Shown: positions 23,282-34,954 of the stretch, piece after piece
How positions within the stretch are numbered: position 1 is the first letter of the stretch
How the letters are laid out: every line of letters starts with the position of its first letter
Assembly: GCA_022376465.1 (NCBI GenBank)
Contig: JACDTU010000003.1
Span: 434,001 to 498,000, forward strand
Direction of reading: 5' to 3'
Source: Cubamyces lactineus
Lineage: Eukaryota; Basidiomycota; Agaricomycetes; Polyporales; Polyporaceae
DNA: 64,000 bases
The notes under the pieces: generated by a model
Seen by the model: only the letters and a program-made list of their open reading frames with translations
The model's database searches: none
Told to the model about the DNA's origin: nothing
Translations under genes and position numbers: made by a program

Positions 23282-25572
23282 ATGTTCGAGGACAACCGCA
23301 GCGTCGTGCTTGCTGCCTTTCTAGTCGGCCTCTTCCTCCTCCGGAAGTTCCTCGATTTCAGACGCGCCGCGGCATCCGTGAAGTACGTCTCTCATCCAGG
23401 TTTCATCACCAACGCCTAACACTCTCCCCGATTCCTTCATATCGCATCCGGCAACTAAAATTGCACCCCGACGCTCATGTTCCTTGGACGAATATAGCAA
23501 CCTGCGTGGCTTTCGAACGCTCTTCAGCGACCGGTTCATATGGTTCCCGTACCGTGTGAGAGGGATCTCCCCCGGCCTCCAGTCCGAGATCAACTTGTAC
23601 AGAAAGTACAAGGACTTTGAAGAGTCCGGTGGATGGGACATCATGTCAGGAGTAAGTCTCATGTAGAGCTCTGAAGCACGCTTGGAGTCTCACCACCATT
23701 CCTCCTGCCAGGTGAATGTGCTCCCATCGAGCGAAGTGACGCTCTACCTCGCAGATCCGGCAGTCATCAAGGTAAGGGCGATCATGCCACGAAGCCTTCC
23801 CTGCATTAGGGCACAACACTCAGCATTCCGCCGCAGGACGTGATCGGCGCTCGAGCGCGCTTCCCGAAGCCCATGGGCCCGTACAAGGTACTCTTGGCCT
23901 TTGGTCCGAACCTTGTTGCGTCCGAGGGCGATGAATGGAAGCGTCAACGCAAACTTGTTGCCCCTGCTTTCTCAGAGGTGATTTACCCTCGGTGCCTTGC
24001 TTTATACGTTTGAGACCCTGACGCGCCGCTCTAGAGGAACAACAGACTCGTCTGGGATGAAACCGTGCGGATCATGTACGACCTCTTCGACAACGTTTGG
24101 GGATCCAACGATACTGTCGTCATCGACAACATCACAGATCTCACTGTGCCTGTATGGTTGTATCCTTACTGTGCGGCGTGCACTAGTGCTCATTGGCTTC
24201 CATGTCGTAGATCACGCTTCTGGTGATTGGCGTCGCGGGCTTCGGGCGCCACATAACGTGGACTGAGGACGCTATCGCCCCCGCTGGGCACCAGATGACA
24301 TTCAAGGTATTTTGTTCACATTGCACTATGCGCACAGTGCTGACCATTGTCCCTCTCCAGGATGCTCTGAATGTCGTGTCCCGCAACCTCTTCCTCCAGG
24401 TGCTTTTCCCGCAGTGGCTCCTCCGCTGGGGTACCCCCTCCATGCGCCGCTTTGACACCGCGTACACCGAGCTAGGGCAGTACATGCAAGAGATGATCGA
24501 TGCACGGCGGTCTGCGGAGGTCAAGGAGGAGCGCCATGATCTGTTCAGCAGCCTCCTCGACGCGAACGAGGGGTTGGCCGAGAGCGGAGAGAAGCTTACG
24601 GATACAGGGCTGATGGGCAACGTGTTCATCTTCATGGTTGCAGGATACGAAGTAGGTGTCGTGCTACACCAGTCGTTCAATTCGTTGCTAACAGCTTGCG
24701 CGCGGACAGACCAGTGCACACACGCTCGCATACGCGTTCATTCTGCTTGCATTATACCCCGACGAACAGGAGAAGTTATACCAGGCCATCAAGGCCACCC
24801 TTCACGACGGTCGCACGCCGGTAAGCGACACCGTGGATGTTCCGTCGCCCTCCACTGACATATCCCCAACAGGGCTACGAGGAATTCTCGACGTTCTCAT
24901 ACTCCATGGCGTAAGTCCCCTCTGCCTCTCTTTATCGCTTCCCCCTCGGGCTCACGTGGTCCCGCTTCTCCCCATACAGCGTCTTCAACGAAACGCTCCG
25001 GCTATTCCCCCCGGTGATTACCATCCCAAAACAGAGCGCGGAGGACACGGCGTTCACGACGACCAACGCCGCGGGCGAGCGGCGCACGGTGCCTGTCCCC
25101 AAGGGCACGTACGTCACCGTGCACACGCCTGGCCTGCACAACAACCCGAAGTACTGGGACGAGCCCGAGGCGTTCCGGCCGTCGAGGTTCCTGGGCAGCT
25201 ATCCGCGCGACGCGTTCCTGCCGTTCAGCGGCGGCCCGCGTGGATGCATCGGGCGCGGGTACGTCTGACTCCCACTCGCGCGTGCACTGCGTATCGCTCA
25301 CGCGCCGCTCGTCGCGACCTTTGCAGGTTCTCGGAGACGGAGTCGATCGCGGTCTTGACGCTCGTCATCTCGCGGTACCGCGTCGAGGTCAAGGAGGAGC
25401 CGCAGTTCGCGGGCGAGACGTTCGAGCAGCGCAAGGCGCGTTTGCTCAAGAGCAAGCTCAGCGTCACCCTCTAGTGCGTTCTCGCTGATCATCCCTCGTC
25501 TCAGCTGGATCCACTGACCAAACGCGCTCTTGCAGCCCCGAGCGCGCACCGCTCGTGTTCAAGCGGAGGTGA
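23282..25572 (+). CDS. Cytochrome P450 monooxygenase
   Basis: Membrane-anchored haem monooxygenase of the fungal ER type. The N-terminal anchor (VVLAAFLVGLFLLRKFL) follows the ATG at 23282. Order of motifs: GPNLVASEGDEWKRQRKLVA (C-helix WxxxR), I-helix FMVAGYETSAHTLAY (AGxET), K-helix ETLR in VFNETLRLFPP, EAFRPSRFL, haem loop FSGGPRGCIGRG with the Cys ligand, and a C-terminal SRYRVEVKEEP. About eleven short introns interrupt it, one splitting AGYE from TSAH and another directly after the haem loop. The stop lies in a tiny last exon, PERAPLVFKRR, ending at 25572. Substrate cannot be told from sequence. There are no obvious biosynthetic partners next door, so it does not look like part of a natural-product cluster. 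Confidence 0.9.
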
Positions 25573-26597
25573 GACGACGAAATGGAGAGACGCTTGACGA
25601 TGCTAGGACGATCGTCTAAACACGAGCGCGAGGTGATGGACAATGGACAATGGAGACCCGCGACGACCATGACCACGGACATGCGAACGAATGCTAGTGC
25701 GCACTATAGCTCTGACTGTGGATACCCACGCGGTGATGCCGCGCACGTTATTCCCATTGCCTATGAGCCTACGGTAACCCCTCCATGATACCATGATACC
25801 ACAGCTCATACGTACACCGAGGTTGATACTGATACAGTGTAACGGACTGCTCAGCAGGCTTTCTTAGGCCGCGCGCAGCATCCGCCTGGGTTGTCGTGTT
25901 GGTACAGTAGTTTACCATGTCGAATCGCCCTTGGCGTGGTCGGTCGCGAGGCCTTTTTCTTCATGATCGGACAGGTGCAGAGAGTTCATTAGCGACTGAT
26001 GTGCGGGAGAGCCTTGCTCAGTGGTCTCGTTCGGATATACCTACGCATTTCTGATGGACTGAACTGACGACTATCAGATCGAGCGGAATGCACCCATGGA
26101 CTCGTTGGGCTACGAAAGGTAACTGACGCGTGGCTATGCATGTCCTCCAAGGTTGGGGCGGCCATACCGTCATGGTCATGAGAAATACCATTAGCAGTGC
26201 CTAATCTGATTGTGAAGCAATTCACCGCCTCGGGATCTATCTGGGCGTACAACTGAACTTAATTACTGCTGGTATGTTCTCCCGTGAACGCGGCCAAAAG
26301 TAGTCATCTCTGTTTTCATCATGGTTCGTGAGCTCCATTTAGCAAGGTCTGCTCTAGACCTGAACAGCCTCGTCAGGCTTCCTCACTCACAGCCACGTCC
26401 GCAGGGATCCAGGTGACCCTATTCAGGTACTCGTGAGGTATGCCCGAGTGGGAGCGCCTAGTAGATCCCACTGCGCATGGGCTCGCATGGGCTCTTATCT
26501 TAAACGTCGTACGAAAGCGTAGGAATCGTAACGAGTCCTTGGCTGCGTTCAACCACATACGCGACCCTTTGGAGACAAACTAGGTGAGATCTCCTCA
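25573..26597. other. Intergenic region P450 / DUF4419 copy 5
   Basis: About 1 kb without a supported gene. ORFs lack domains; presumed 3' UTR of the P450 and promoter of copy 5. Confidence 0.45.
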
Positions 26598-26654
26598 ATG
26601 CCGTCTGGAGTGGTGCTAGCTGAACATGAGGCGTCAGCTGTTTCCCTCCGAGTC

Positions 26655-28223
26655 ATGCCAGTGACGTTCGCCGTTTCCAAGGTATCCTCAAGGGTTGTAC
26701 CATTTGATGGTACGGCCCAGAACTTCCCGTCGGACATCCTGCGCTGGGCCTGCGAAGAGCAGTGGCACCAATGCAAAGAGCTCTTGCAGAGTTCCGTGAC
26801 AGACCAAGAGCAGGATGGGTTGCAGCCCGAAAGTAACGGTTTCGTATACGCAGTGTTCAGGGCGTATGCGAACCACCACAACTTACGCATCCGGTATGTG
26901 AGCCAAGTTTGCCCATATGTAATTGACATTTATGACGTTTGCCTGCATCTGTGACTAGTCCGGACGATGTGTGGCTAGCCATCCTCACGCAGTTATGTTT
27001 CTAGTAGGTCCACTGTTCCGCAGTTCGAAGTATAAAGCAGTGGAGCACTGACACTGGCCGCAGCGTAAATGCGCACGCGGAGGAGCTCCGACACTACTTC
27101 GTCGCCCATGAGGGGAAGAAGGAACTCGTGGTACAAGCGTCGGGGACGCGCTACACTGTCGATTTCGCATCCCTTGCCCGTCAAATGACCGGCAAGATCC
27201 ATGAGAACGTGCGTCCTACATGCACTGCCGAGGCTCGCCTCACGCCTAACCTCTCTTCCACAGGTCTTGGACAACACACTGGTAGAGTGGATCCTGCCCG
27301 ACTTCACCACCACGACAACCAAGGACACCACGATCTGCTCGGTCGTCATGATGTCTACTCTCAAAGCGTAAGGCTGTTCTACCGGGTCGCCTTGATATCT
27401 CGCTCATATGGTCCTTTTCAGTTACTTTGAATACACCATGGACATCATCTGCGGAATCCCGTACGTCACTCTCGAAGGCACCAAAGCTGACTGGCAGAAG
27501 CTGCTCAAGCGCCTCGACCGCCTCTACGAAATGGGAGATGAGCCCTCTGTGTGGGCCGAGATGCTGCGTCCCATCCTCCGCCGCTTCGTATCGGCATTCG
27601 ACGGCGAACCGGACGTTCAGTTTTGGGAGCATGTATTGTTCCATCTCCACGAGATGTGCGGGCAAGACGACATCACCGGCTGGCTCACCGCCTTCTCCGT
27701 GTGGGATCACAAAGGGCGGTGGAAAGCTGGACAGCTCCCGGAGACAATTCCGCGCCTCATTCCCGAGAACACGGTTCCGAAACCCGGGTTCCGTGGACGA
27801 TTGTCGAAGGTCATGAGGAGACTGTCGTTGTCTCCCAGTAGCGCGAGCGGCACCGCGAAGCAGGGGCAGGAGCAGGAGCAGGAACATCAGCAAGACGATC
27901 GTCCTCAGGGGAGCGTCCTTACGCGTGGTGAGGACATGTCTCATATGAGTGGAGGTCCGAGGCTGAGGATAATTTTCGTAGGACACTCTTGGGCTTGTTA
28001 CACTCTCGATGGGGTCAAGTACTTCACTCTTCCCATCGGGATGATCTCGGCCGGGTACTGCGAGGTCGACGTAAAAGTCGTTGACAATGGGGAACGGGTG
28101 GACTGTCTCATGGTCGCTGGGCATGTGGCCGTCAAGGCGATTTCTAAGAGCGGCAAAGGGGGAAGAGATACGCTCTGTCCAGCTCCGCAATGGTTCATTT
28201 TTGAGAAGAGAAAGGGAGCATGA
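26655..28223 (+). CDS. DUF4419 domain protein, dispersed copy 5 (intact, 426 aa)
   Basis: The only plus-strand copy, 16 kb from the array. Exons 26655-26893, 26959-27003, 27064-27208, 27264-27367, 27422-27927 and 27982-28223 sum to 1281 nt, 426 residues; an in-frame upstream ATG at 26598 would add 19. Exon lengths 45, 145 and 104 equal those of copy 4, its closest relative. Motifs: PDDVWLAILTQLCF, VNAHAEELRHYFVAHEGKK, WILPDFTTTT, CGIPYVTLEGTKADW, ITGWLTAFSVWDHKG, AGYCEVDVKVVD and PAPQWFIFEKR. A Gln/Glu-rich stretch (QEQEQEHQQ) sits in the linker. The last intron (27928-27981, GTGAGG to CGTAG) is exactly 54 nt with no stop, so retention would keep the frame and add 18 residues. The intron is accepted because copies 1, 2 and 4 have a phase-1 intron at the same site. 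Function unknown. Confidence 0.87.
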
Positions 28224-28457
28224 AGGCTATAGTGCTTGATGTGTCGCAAGTTTGTTGATGATCTAGGCTGGAGAATAGCCACGAGATGACTATATTGTAG
28301 ACAGTGAGCTGGACGATACCCACGAGAATCGGCAGGATACGTTGTATGTGTAGCAGCGGCATTGACTTGTACCACCGTACCCTTCATTGGAACTGCGTGC
28401 TATGTATACATTTGTTCAAGGTGGAGTAAGATGATTACAAGTGGCTCGGAGGTGCTC

Positions 28458-30730
28458 TCAAGCCATGTGCTCTATCGCACCCTTGTCTTTCTCATCCACA
28501 ATTTCTGTAGTCTCCGTCTCTGCGCCCTCAGGCACCATGATCTTGCCCTGGCGCAGCTCCTCTTCGCGTGTCTGGCCATCTGGGACATACACCTTGGAGG
28601 TCGGAACGAAGAGAGGCATGCTCTCGAAGTAGGCATCCAGTTCTACGGGGGGAGAGGAAACCAGATTCGTGTCAGAGAAATCCGATTGTGTCTAAGAGGT
28701 GCTCTAAGGCATACCTTCGAGTGGAATACCCTTCGTCTCTGGGAGGAATGCCTAAGGCGATGTGAGCGAAAGCGCCAAGATGGTATATACTGCGCGGGGG
28801 CGTACCCAGAAGAACAGCGCGTTGGTGAATCCACAAACTGCGAAGACCAGATAGTACTTCCACCCTGGTAGCATGATGCATGTCAGATTCCTCTAACACC
28901 ATTTCTACTGAGAGGCATCCGACTCACCAACGTGATCGAAAGCGATGGGGCTGACTTGCGCGATCATGACTAGATTGCAGCAGTACGGTAGATGAGTATA
29001 CACCCCTAGATCGACAGGCCGACAACGACGTACAGTTGGATATCCAAGCTGCGGAAGACGTGATGGCCGTAGCCTTTGCTCTGGTTGCGCTGTTGAACAT
29101 CTCGACGGGAATCTACGGATCGAGGTGATGAGGCATGAGCGGTCAGGCTCGACGTTGACAACCTACCGCCCAAGACAACGGCCCACAACAGGACGAGAAG
29201 ACGAGGTTGAACTGCCCAGGCAAGTCAGCCCAGCCATTCCAAGGTACTTGGAGATTTCATGAAGTTTTGCTCACCAACCACGTCATAGCGACGAACGCAC
29301 GGCTCGCGTTGTGGTTATTCGTCTCTGCGGGAAAGACAGCGATTATAATCGTCCCGATAACGAACGTGAGCCCGGAGAGCGCATTTCCCCAGATAAACGG
29401 CCCTCGCCGGCCCAGACGGTCGATGAACCAGATACAAAGCGCCTCGCCGATGAGCGCGATGACGGAGTTACCGGATTGGAGGCCGAGCGTGGTCGAGGTG
29501 TCGATGCCGATGCTCTCAAAGATACGCGGGGCGTAGTACTGGATGACGCTCACGCCCGTCATCTGGATACTATGCAATGTGTACCGTCTCAGCCTCCCAT
29601 CCTATAGTGATTGAAGAGCACCGAGGCATACCTGAACTGAATGGCGACACCGAGAACCAATCGCCGGAAATTGCTCTTGACCAGGAAGAGCTGCGCCCAT
29701 GCGTTACGCGTCTCCTGTTGTTCTACCCTCACTTGCGCGAGGATCTCCTTGTGTTCGTTGACTACAAATGGGTCATGGATGTCGCCATGGGCGTGCAAGC
29801 GCGCCAGTATACGGAGTGCCTCGTCGTTTTGCCCCTTCATAGCGAGATACCGAGGACTCTCTGGAAGGAGCCTGTCAATGGTTCGATCAGAAAAGCCTCC
29901 TCGCCCTGTGCGTAGATGCCCTTACAAAATGAAGAAGGCCAGTGGTATCGCCGCTATGCCCAGGTATAAGTGAGAGGATACTTCCTCGGAAAACAAAGTG
30001 ACTCACGAAGCAGTTGAATGGCTGTGGACAACAAATTCACGTCAAGACAGTTGCAGGAGCAGGCTATGCGTAGACGTACCTAGCGGGACGCGCCATTGAG
30101 CCTGTCCAGTCAAACCATGGAAACATCCATAGCCAATGAACGACGCAATGAGGGCCCCGATCCCCAACATGAACTGCTGTAGCGTCGTCAACCGACCTCT
30201 GATGCTCGGGTGCGCAATTTCTGCCTGGTACAGGGGAGCAAGCATCGCGAGCATGCCGATGCCCATCCCCGCAAGGAACCGGCCACCGTACATGTAGTGG
30301 ATGTTCTGTGCTGCGGCCTGTATGGAGCCCCCGAGGAGGAAGACGAGGCAGCCGAAGAGGATGGCGCGGCGCCGCCCGACGTGGTCCGCGAGCGATCCCA
30401 CGTAGATGTTGGACGCGAAGGCGCCGAGGAGGAGGCATCCTACGATGAGCCCCTGGGCAGTGGCATCTGGGTTGCCGGTGGTAGCGAGGAAGTCCTCTGC
30501 AGGCTGCGAAAGATAACGTTCCTCTGAGTTTCTGGGCGCGACCTTGCGAGACCTTGGGTGGACAAGAACTTACGAGGACCGAGGCGATGATACCCAGGTC
30601 GTACCCAAATGTCACGGAGCCTAGTGCAGCGAAGAAACCGCACAGCCAGGTGTATACCTAGACACCCGCCAAGTCAGTGCGAGTCCTCGATGCCACGTTC
30701 CGTGATCCATACCTTCGGTGGCAGTGGCAT
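28458..30730 (-). CDS. MFS sugar transporter (hexose/pentose type)
   Basis: Plasma-membrane sugar/H+ symporter or facilitator of the MFS sugar-porter family, 12 expected membrane segments. Exon 1 is MPLPPK (ATG 30728-30730), then VYTWLCGFFAALGSVTFGYD. Signatures in order: GYDLGIIASVL, the loop 2 motif GSLADHVGRRRAILFG, GGRFLAGMGIGMLAMLAPLY (the GRxxxGxGxG motif), PESPRYLAMKG, QMTGVSVIQYYAP (QxxGxNxxxYY class), DRLGRRGPFIWG, and near the C-terminus WAFLPETKGIPLE. The Q(M)TGVS variant replaces the usual Asn. The cytosolic tail is acidic and ends EKDKGAIEHMA at 28458. It is divergently arranged with the GH51 arabinofuranosidase, about 800 bp apart, suggesting joint regulation for plant-sugar use. 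Substrate is not determined. Confidence 0.87.
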
Positions 30731-31536
30731 GACTGGCGTGAATACGAGATCCCCCCACTAGGCGATGAGCGAAAGAAGGCCGCAGGCTACGAAGGCTGAG
30801 CAGCGCAACCGCGTCGTCGAAAGCACGAACCCACGCGCCTCCAATTATATACCATATACCAACAGGACCGAACATCGCTGCGCGCACCAGCACTCCGTTT
30901 TCTGCAGAGAACCTAATATGTCCTAAGATTCCGCGCGATCAAACATTGGAGAGTCCAGCGTTCCTGGTCCTATCGACACGTGAAGGTCCTATGGGCCAAG
31001 TAAAGTGCGTTTGGGTGCGGTTAGCGGACGAGCGCGGTGTCCAGGTGATGGATGACGGTCCGTCGGGAATAACGTTGGAGATCAACGGTGACGGCATTGT
31101 CTAGGTTGCTCCTGTGTCAGGCTTTGACTATGCTCGGCGCCCAGGCAACCAAGGCAGGGTTTGACCATGAGCTTCCGGTGGTCCATGCACACTGCACGAC
31201 TGGGAGGCGTCGCAGCAGGTCGCAGCCCGCAACGATCGATCGGTGGCAGCGAGTGCGGGGTAAATCTCCAGATGCGGGGTAAAGCGCCCATAATGCGCTA
31301 ACTGGCGGCCCGCATCATTATGATCGGCTCCGTTGTGAACACCTGCCAGGAGAACCAAGTGGTCATGGTGTCCCACTGCTGCATCGCGACAACGATTGAG
31401 CAGAGATAAGTGCTGCGTAGCACGCACGGTGTTCGCGCTTGGCCTTCTTCATATCTGAACATGGCATGCGTTAGCACGCACGCTCGACCTCGCTCCGGGC
31501 ACACTCACTCACCGTCCACGGCCTCCGTCCATCTCG
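30731..31536. promoter_or_regulatory. Shared bidirectional intergenic region, transporter / GH51
   Basis: 806 bp between two divergent ATGs with no gene inside, so both promoters must lie here. I did not find a motif I can firmly name. Inference from arrangement only. Confidence 0.5.
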
Positions 31537-33492
31537 ATGTCGCCACCACTCACAGCAGAGGCAGCAGAGTCCTCTCCCCCACCTGCGCTCGACATCTTCC
31601 CCTCCGCGCCCATCGCGCCCGTCTCGCCCTACATCTTCTCCGGCTTCCTCGAGCACCTCGGGCGGTGCATCTACGGCGGCATCCTCCCCTCCACGCGCAC
31701 CACCTTTCCCCACACCCCGCGCCGCCCCTGCCCACCCGACGGCGACTTTGTCGACACCCCGCAGACGCTGCTCACCCCAGAAGGGTTCCGCGCGGACGTC
31801 CTGGGGGTCCTGCGCGACGAGCTGCGCGTGCCGCTCGTGCGCTGGCCGGGTGGCAACTTCGTGAGCTCGTACAACTGGAAGGACGGCATCGGCCCTCACG
31901 AGCAGCGCAAGCGGCGTCCGGAGCTCGCGTGGGGTGGAGAAGAGAGCAATTTGTTCGGTACAGATGAGTACGTACTTGAGTACTGTGCGGCGGTGCACTC
32001 GATGCTAACCGGGAGAGGACAGGTTCATCGCATGGTGCCGCGTCGCGAAGATCGAGCCGTACATCGTCTTGAATATGGGGACCGGTACCCTCGAGGATGC
32101 GCTCCACTGGGTCGAGTATTGCAACGGCACCGGCGATACGTGAGTTTGCTTGCGCCTCGTGGCCTGCTCCCCGACTCCTACTCACGCTACACGCCCCAGC
32201 TACTACGCCAACCTCCGTCGCAAGCACACGGGGCGCGACGAGCCGCATGCGGTCAAGTACTGGGGCCTCGGAAACGAGGTCTGGGGCGAGTGGCAGGTTG
32301 GACAACAGACGGCTGAGGCGTACGCCGTCAAGGCGCGCCAGTGGGCGCATGCGATCCGGCTCGTTGACCCTAACGTGATATTGGTCGGATGTGGGGAGAC
32401 CGGGGTGAACCAGTGGGACGGTGTCGTTCTCGACGAGCTGGTGGACAAGGTGGACATGCATAGGTGAGTGCGGCGTGGGTTGCGCGATGAGGAGGTCCTC
32501 ACCGAGTGCAGCATACATCTGTATACAGGCTTTGGCCCGCGAGATAGGTCTCAGACAGAGAGGGAGTACGGGCGCGCGGTGTATGGTCCCGATGCGGCCG
32601 AGTACTCGATTGAAGTCTGTAAAGGACTCATCAACAAAGCAGTGAGCACAATGTGTGTCATCTTTAGTCGTACCTTCGTTGACCGTAGAGGTTAGCGTTT
32701 TGCGAGGAGCGTAAGCAAATCTATCAAGATAGCCTTCGACGAATACGGAGTCTGGGACGAGACCGTAGGTCGGTGGACGAAAAAGAAACTAACCTAGAGA
32801 GAGAGACTGAGAGATTGCCCATAGGCACCCCGCAAAACGGGCTTGAGCAGTTCTACAACCTCGCAGATGCACTCGCCATGGCGTCCTGGTTGAACGTCTT
32901 CGTACGCCAAGCTGACATTGTCGACATAGCCTGCATTGCGCAGAGTGTAAACGTCATCTCGCCGCTCATCACGAGGTATGTGCCTTGCATGCGAGGTGAT
33001 GAAGTTGGTCATCATAAGCTTCTTTGCAGCCCAAGTGGCCTTTTCCGCCAGACGATTTATTGGCCGCTATATCTCTTTTCGAGATATATGCGCGACGGTA
33101 CCTCTGTGCGCGTCTCGCTCGTATCGCCCACTTTTGCGGGGGAGACACTACCGCAGTGGATCTCGGAAATTAAAGGCCGGCCAAAAGACCTTGATGCGTC
33201 TGCGGTAGTGCATGTGGACGACCCAACGGGCGCGCGGACGCTTCGAGTTGCAGTTGTGAACCGAAACGAGAGCCAAAGCTACACCGTGCCGGTTCGCGTC
33301 GCATTCGAGCGCGTTGGGACAGAAGTGGAGGTGCACGAGCTGTGGCATGCAGATGTTCGCGCGCAAAACGGCTGGGGCCAAGAGGATGTGGTTAGCGTGA
33401 AGACACGCAGGGCAAAGTGGGAGGGCCAATGGGAGTTCCGTGAGCATTCTTTTACCTTGCTCGTTGTAAGCCTGGATAAGACCGAAGTGTAA
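31537..33492 (+). CDS. Alpha-L-arabinofuranosidase, glycoside hydrolase family 51, intracellular type
   Basis: Releases terminal alpha-L-arabinofuranosyl residues from arabino-oligosaccharides. Seven exons (31537-31967, 32023-32139, 32200-32463, 32512-32641, 32696-32768, 32825-32975, 33030-33492) sum to 1629 nt, 542 residues, a normal GH51 length. Motifs: [15 protein letters not shown] near the N-terminus, [19 protein letters not shown], the acid/base Glu in [11 protein letters not shown] (about residue 208), HLYTGFG, the nucleophile Glu in [10 protein letters not shown] (about residue 327), and [20 protein letters not shown]. No signal peptide is visible, unlike the secreted fungal GH51 enzymes; this matches the bacterial-like cytosolic subgroup. 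Intron 5 needs the unusual donor GTCGGT to join DETVG to TPQNGLEQ in frame. The last exon is the C-terminal beta-sandwich. The neighbouring divergent sugar transporter supports a role in arabinose use. Confidence 0.93.
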
Positions 33493-33902
33493 TGGTGCAA
33501 CTCACAACCCACGTCCCGGAGTCACCTCCTCGTGTGCGATAGACACGGCCAATGCGAGTCCTGCATTCCGCCTAATGTGCAATGGGAGACACTTGGAGAT
33601 AATTGAAGACAGGGCTATGGCCGTTGCAGCGAATCGTGCACCCTCCTTGATGTTATAATCTGCAAGCTGAGAGCATGTTGGCATACGCGAAGGAGAGTCG
33701 TGGTGCATGGGATGGATTGGGCTGCAGCTGTGGCATAAACTCTGTTCCGAGTCATGACGCAGATCTGAGATCTCGGATCGACGCATTCCCACGCGCAGCT
33801 GCAGCTACTGTATGGGCGTTATAACGCGCGCGCATGTCCAGTCCATGGCTTGCCATCCCCCTCCAACATCCAACCCCCCTCCTCGTCGCGTTCCTCACCG
33901 TC
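33493..33902. other. Intergenic region GH51 / C2H2 gene A
   Basis: GH51 3' UTR and promoter of gene A. It contains GCTGCAGCTG at 33721-33730 and GCAGCTGCAGCT at 33795-33806. Confidence 0.45.
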
Positions 33903-34954
33903 ATGGACGATTTCGGCCTCTTTGACCATTGCCCAGATGGTCATCGCTACCCCCTTTCTCTTCCCGTCACCCACGACGGGGCTTTGCCTCGGCAGATCGT
34001 AACCCCACCCACCCGCGTCGGCGCGGACGCGCTCTATCATTCACCTCACGCGCCCCCCTTCTACCAGGACTTGCAGAACTTCGATGACTATGTCGATGCC
34101 TCTTTGAATGGTCAAGGAACCATTGACCCGGCCCTGCTGCAATACAACCCCCAAACCCCCGGACGCATACCATCGGCAACTTCTTCAATTGTCGCGCGAA
34201 CCGAGTCCTCGCTATCTACTTGGACCGGAACCGACGCGACCTCTCCGCCAACGTCGCCTGAATACTCCGGCAAGGACGTTGAAGACAGCCCCTCTTGCGC
34301 TCTCACAGAGGAAGAGCTGTTAGAGCTAGCTGAGCTTCTCACCCCCGACGATGGCTCGGGGGCAGACTTCGACCGCTTGTTCGTTAGTGTGAACGAGGCT
34401 CACCCCGTTGGTGCTAGCGCAGATTGTGAGCGAGCGCTGCCACAGCACTCGGGTGCGGTTATGGTGCACCCTCATGCTCATGATCTTGGTATACAAGCAG
34501 CGCCCCAACATGTCTCTGTTGCGACAGACACTTCTGTCGTTCCCTCCATGGGTCCTGCGGCATCATCTGATCTCACGCGCCGCAAGTCACCGAAGCCAGA
34601 GCGTCCCCCACGAAAGCAATCGACGGAGAAGAAGCATTCGTGTCCCATCCATGGATGCGAGACAAGTGAGGACCAAGTCACTTGTAGCCCTGCACTCATG
34701 ACATTCTTTCCATAGAAATGGCGCGCCCCTCCAACCTCAAAGAGCATGTGGCAAAAGTGCACAACAAGGAGCGGCCATTTCTCTGCTCTGTGGCCGACTG
34801 CGGGAAAGCCGCCGATGGAGCAGGATACTGCCGCAAGGAGGATCGCGACAACCATATCAGGAAGAAGCATCCCGACGTCCCGATGCCGCCGAAACAACCC
34901 AAGAAGAGCCGTCTACTGGTATGTACCAGATTAGGTCTCAACTGGGAGCTCTAG
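33903..34954 (+). CDS. C2H2 zinc-finger protein A
   Basis: Probable nuclear DNA-binding protein. A low-complexity Pro/Ser/Asp/Glu-rich N-terminal region (about 240 residues, with an acidic LTEEELLELAELL patch that could be an activation segment) precedes a basic RRKSPKPERPPRKQ stretch and two C2H2 fingers at the C-terminus: CPIHGCET-K-MARPSNLKEHVAKVH, and FLCSVADCGKAADG with NHIRKKH. A phase-1 intron (GTGAGG, about 34664-34714) cuts finger 1 three residues after its second Cys, exactly as in genes B, C and D. The start at 33903 (MDDFGLFDHC) is preferred; an in-frame ATG at 33834 would add a hydrophobic 23-residue leader unlike the paralogs. The last codons may be altered by a 36-nt intron after SRLL. 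Target genes unknown. Confidence 0.75.

Noticed and set aside
23282..28223. Secondary-metabolite cluster around the P450
   Set aside because: Neighbours are a DUF4419 gene and gene-free DNA; no synthase, terpene cyclase or regulator adjacent.
31772..32518. 248-codon minus-strand ORF
   Set aside because: Antisense shadow of GH51 exons, which sum to a clean 542-residue enzyme.
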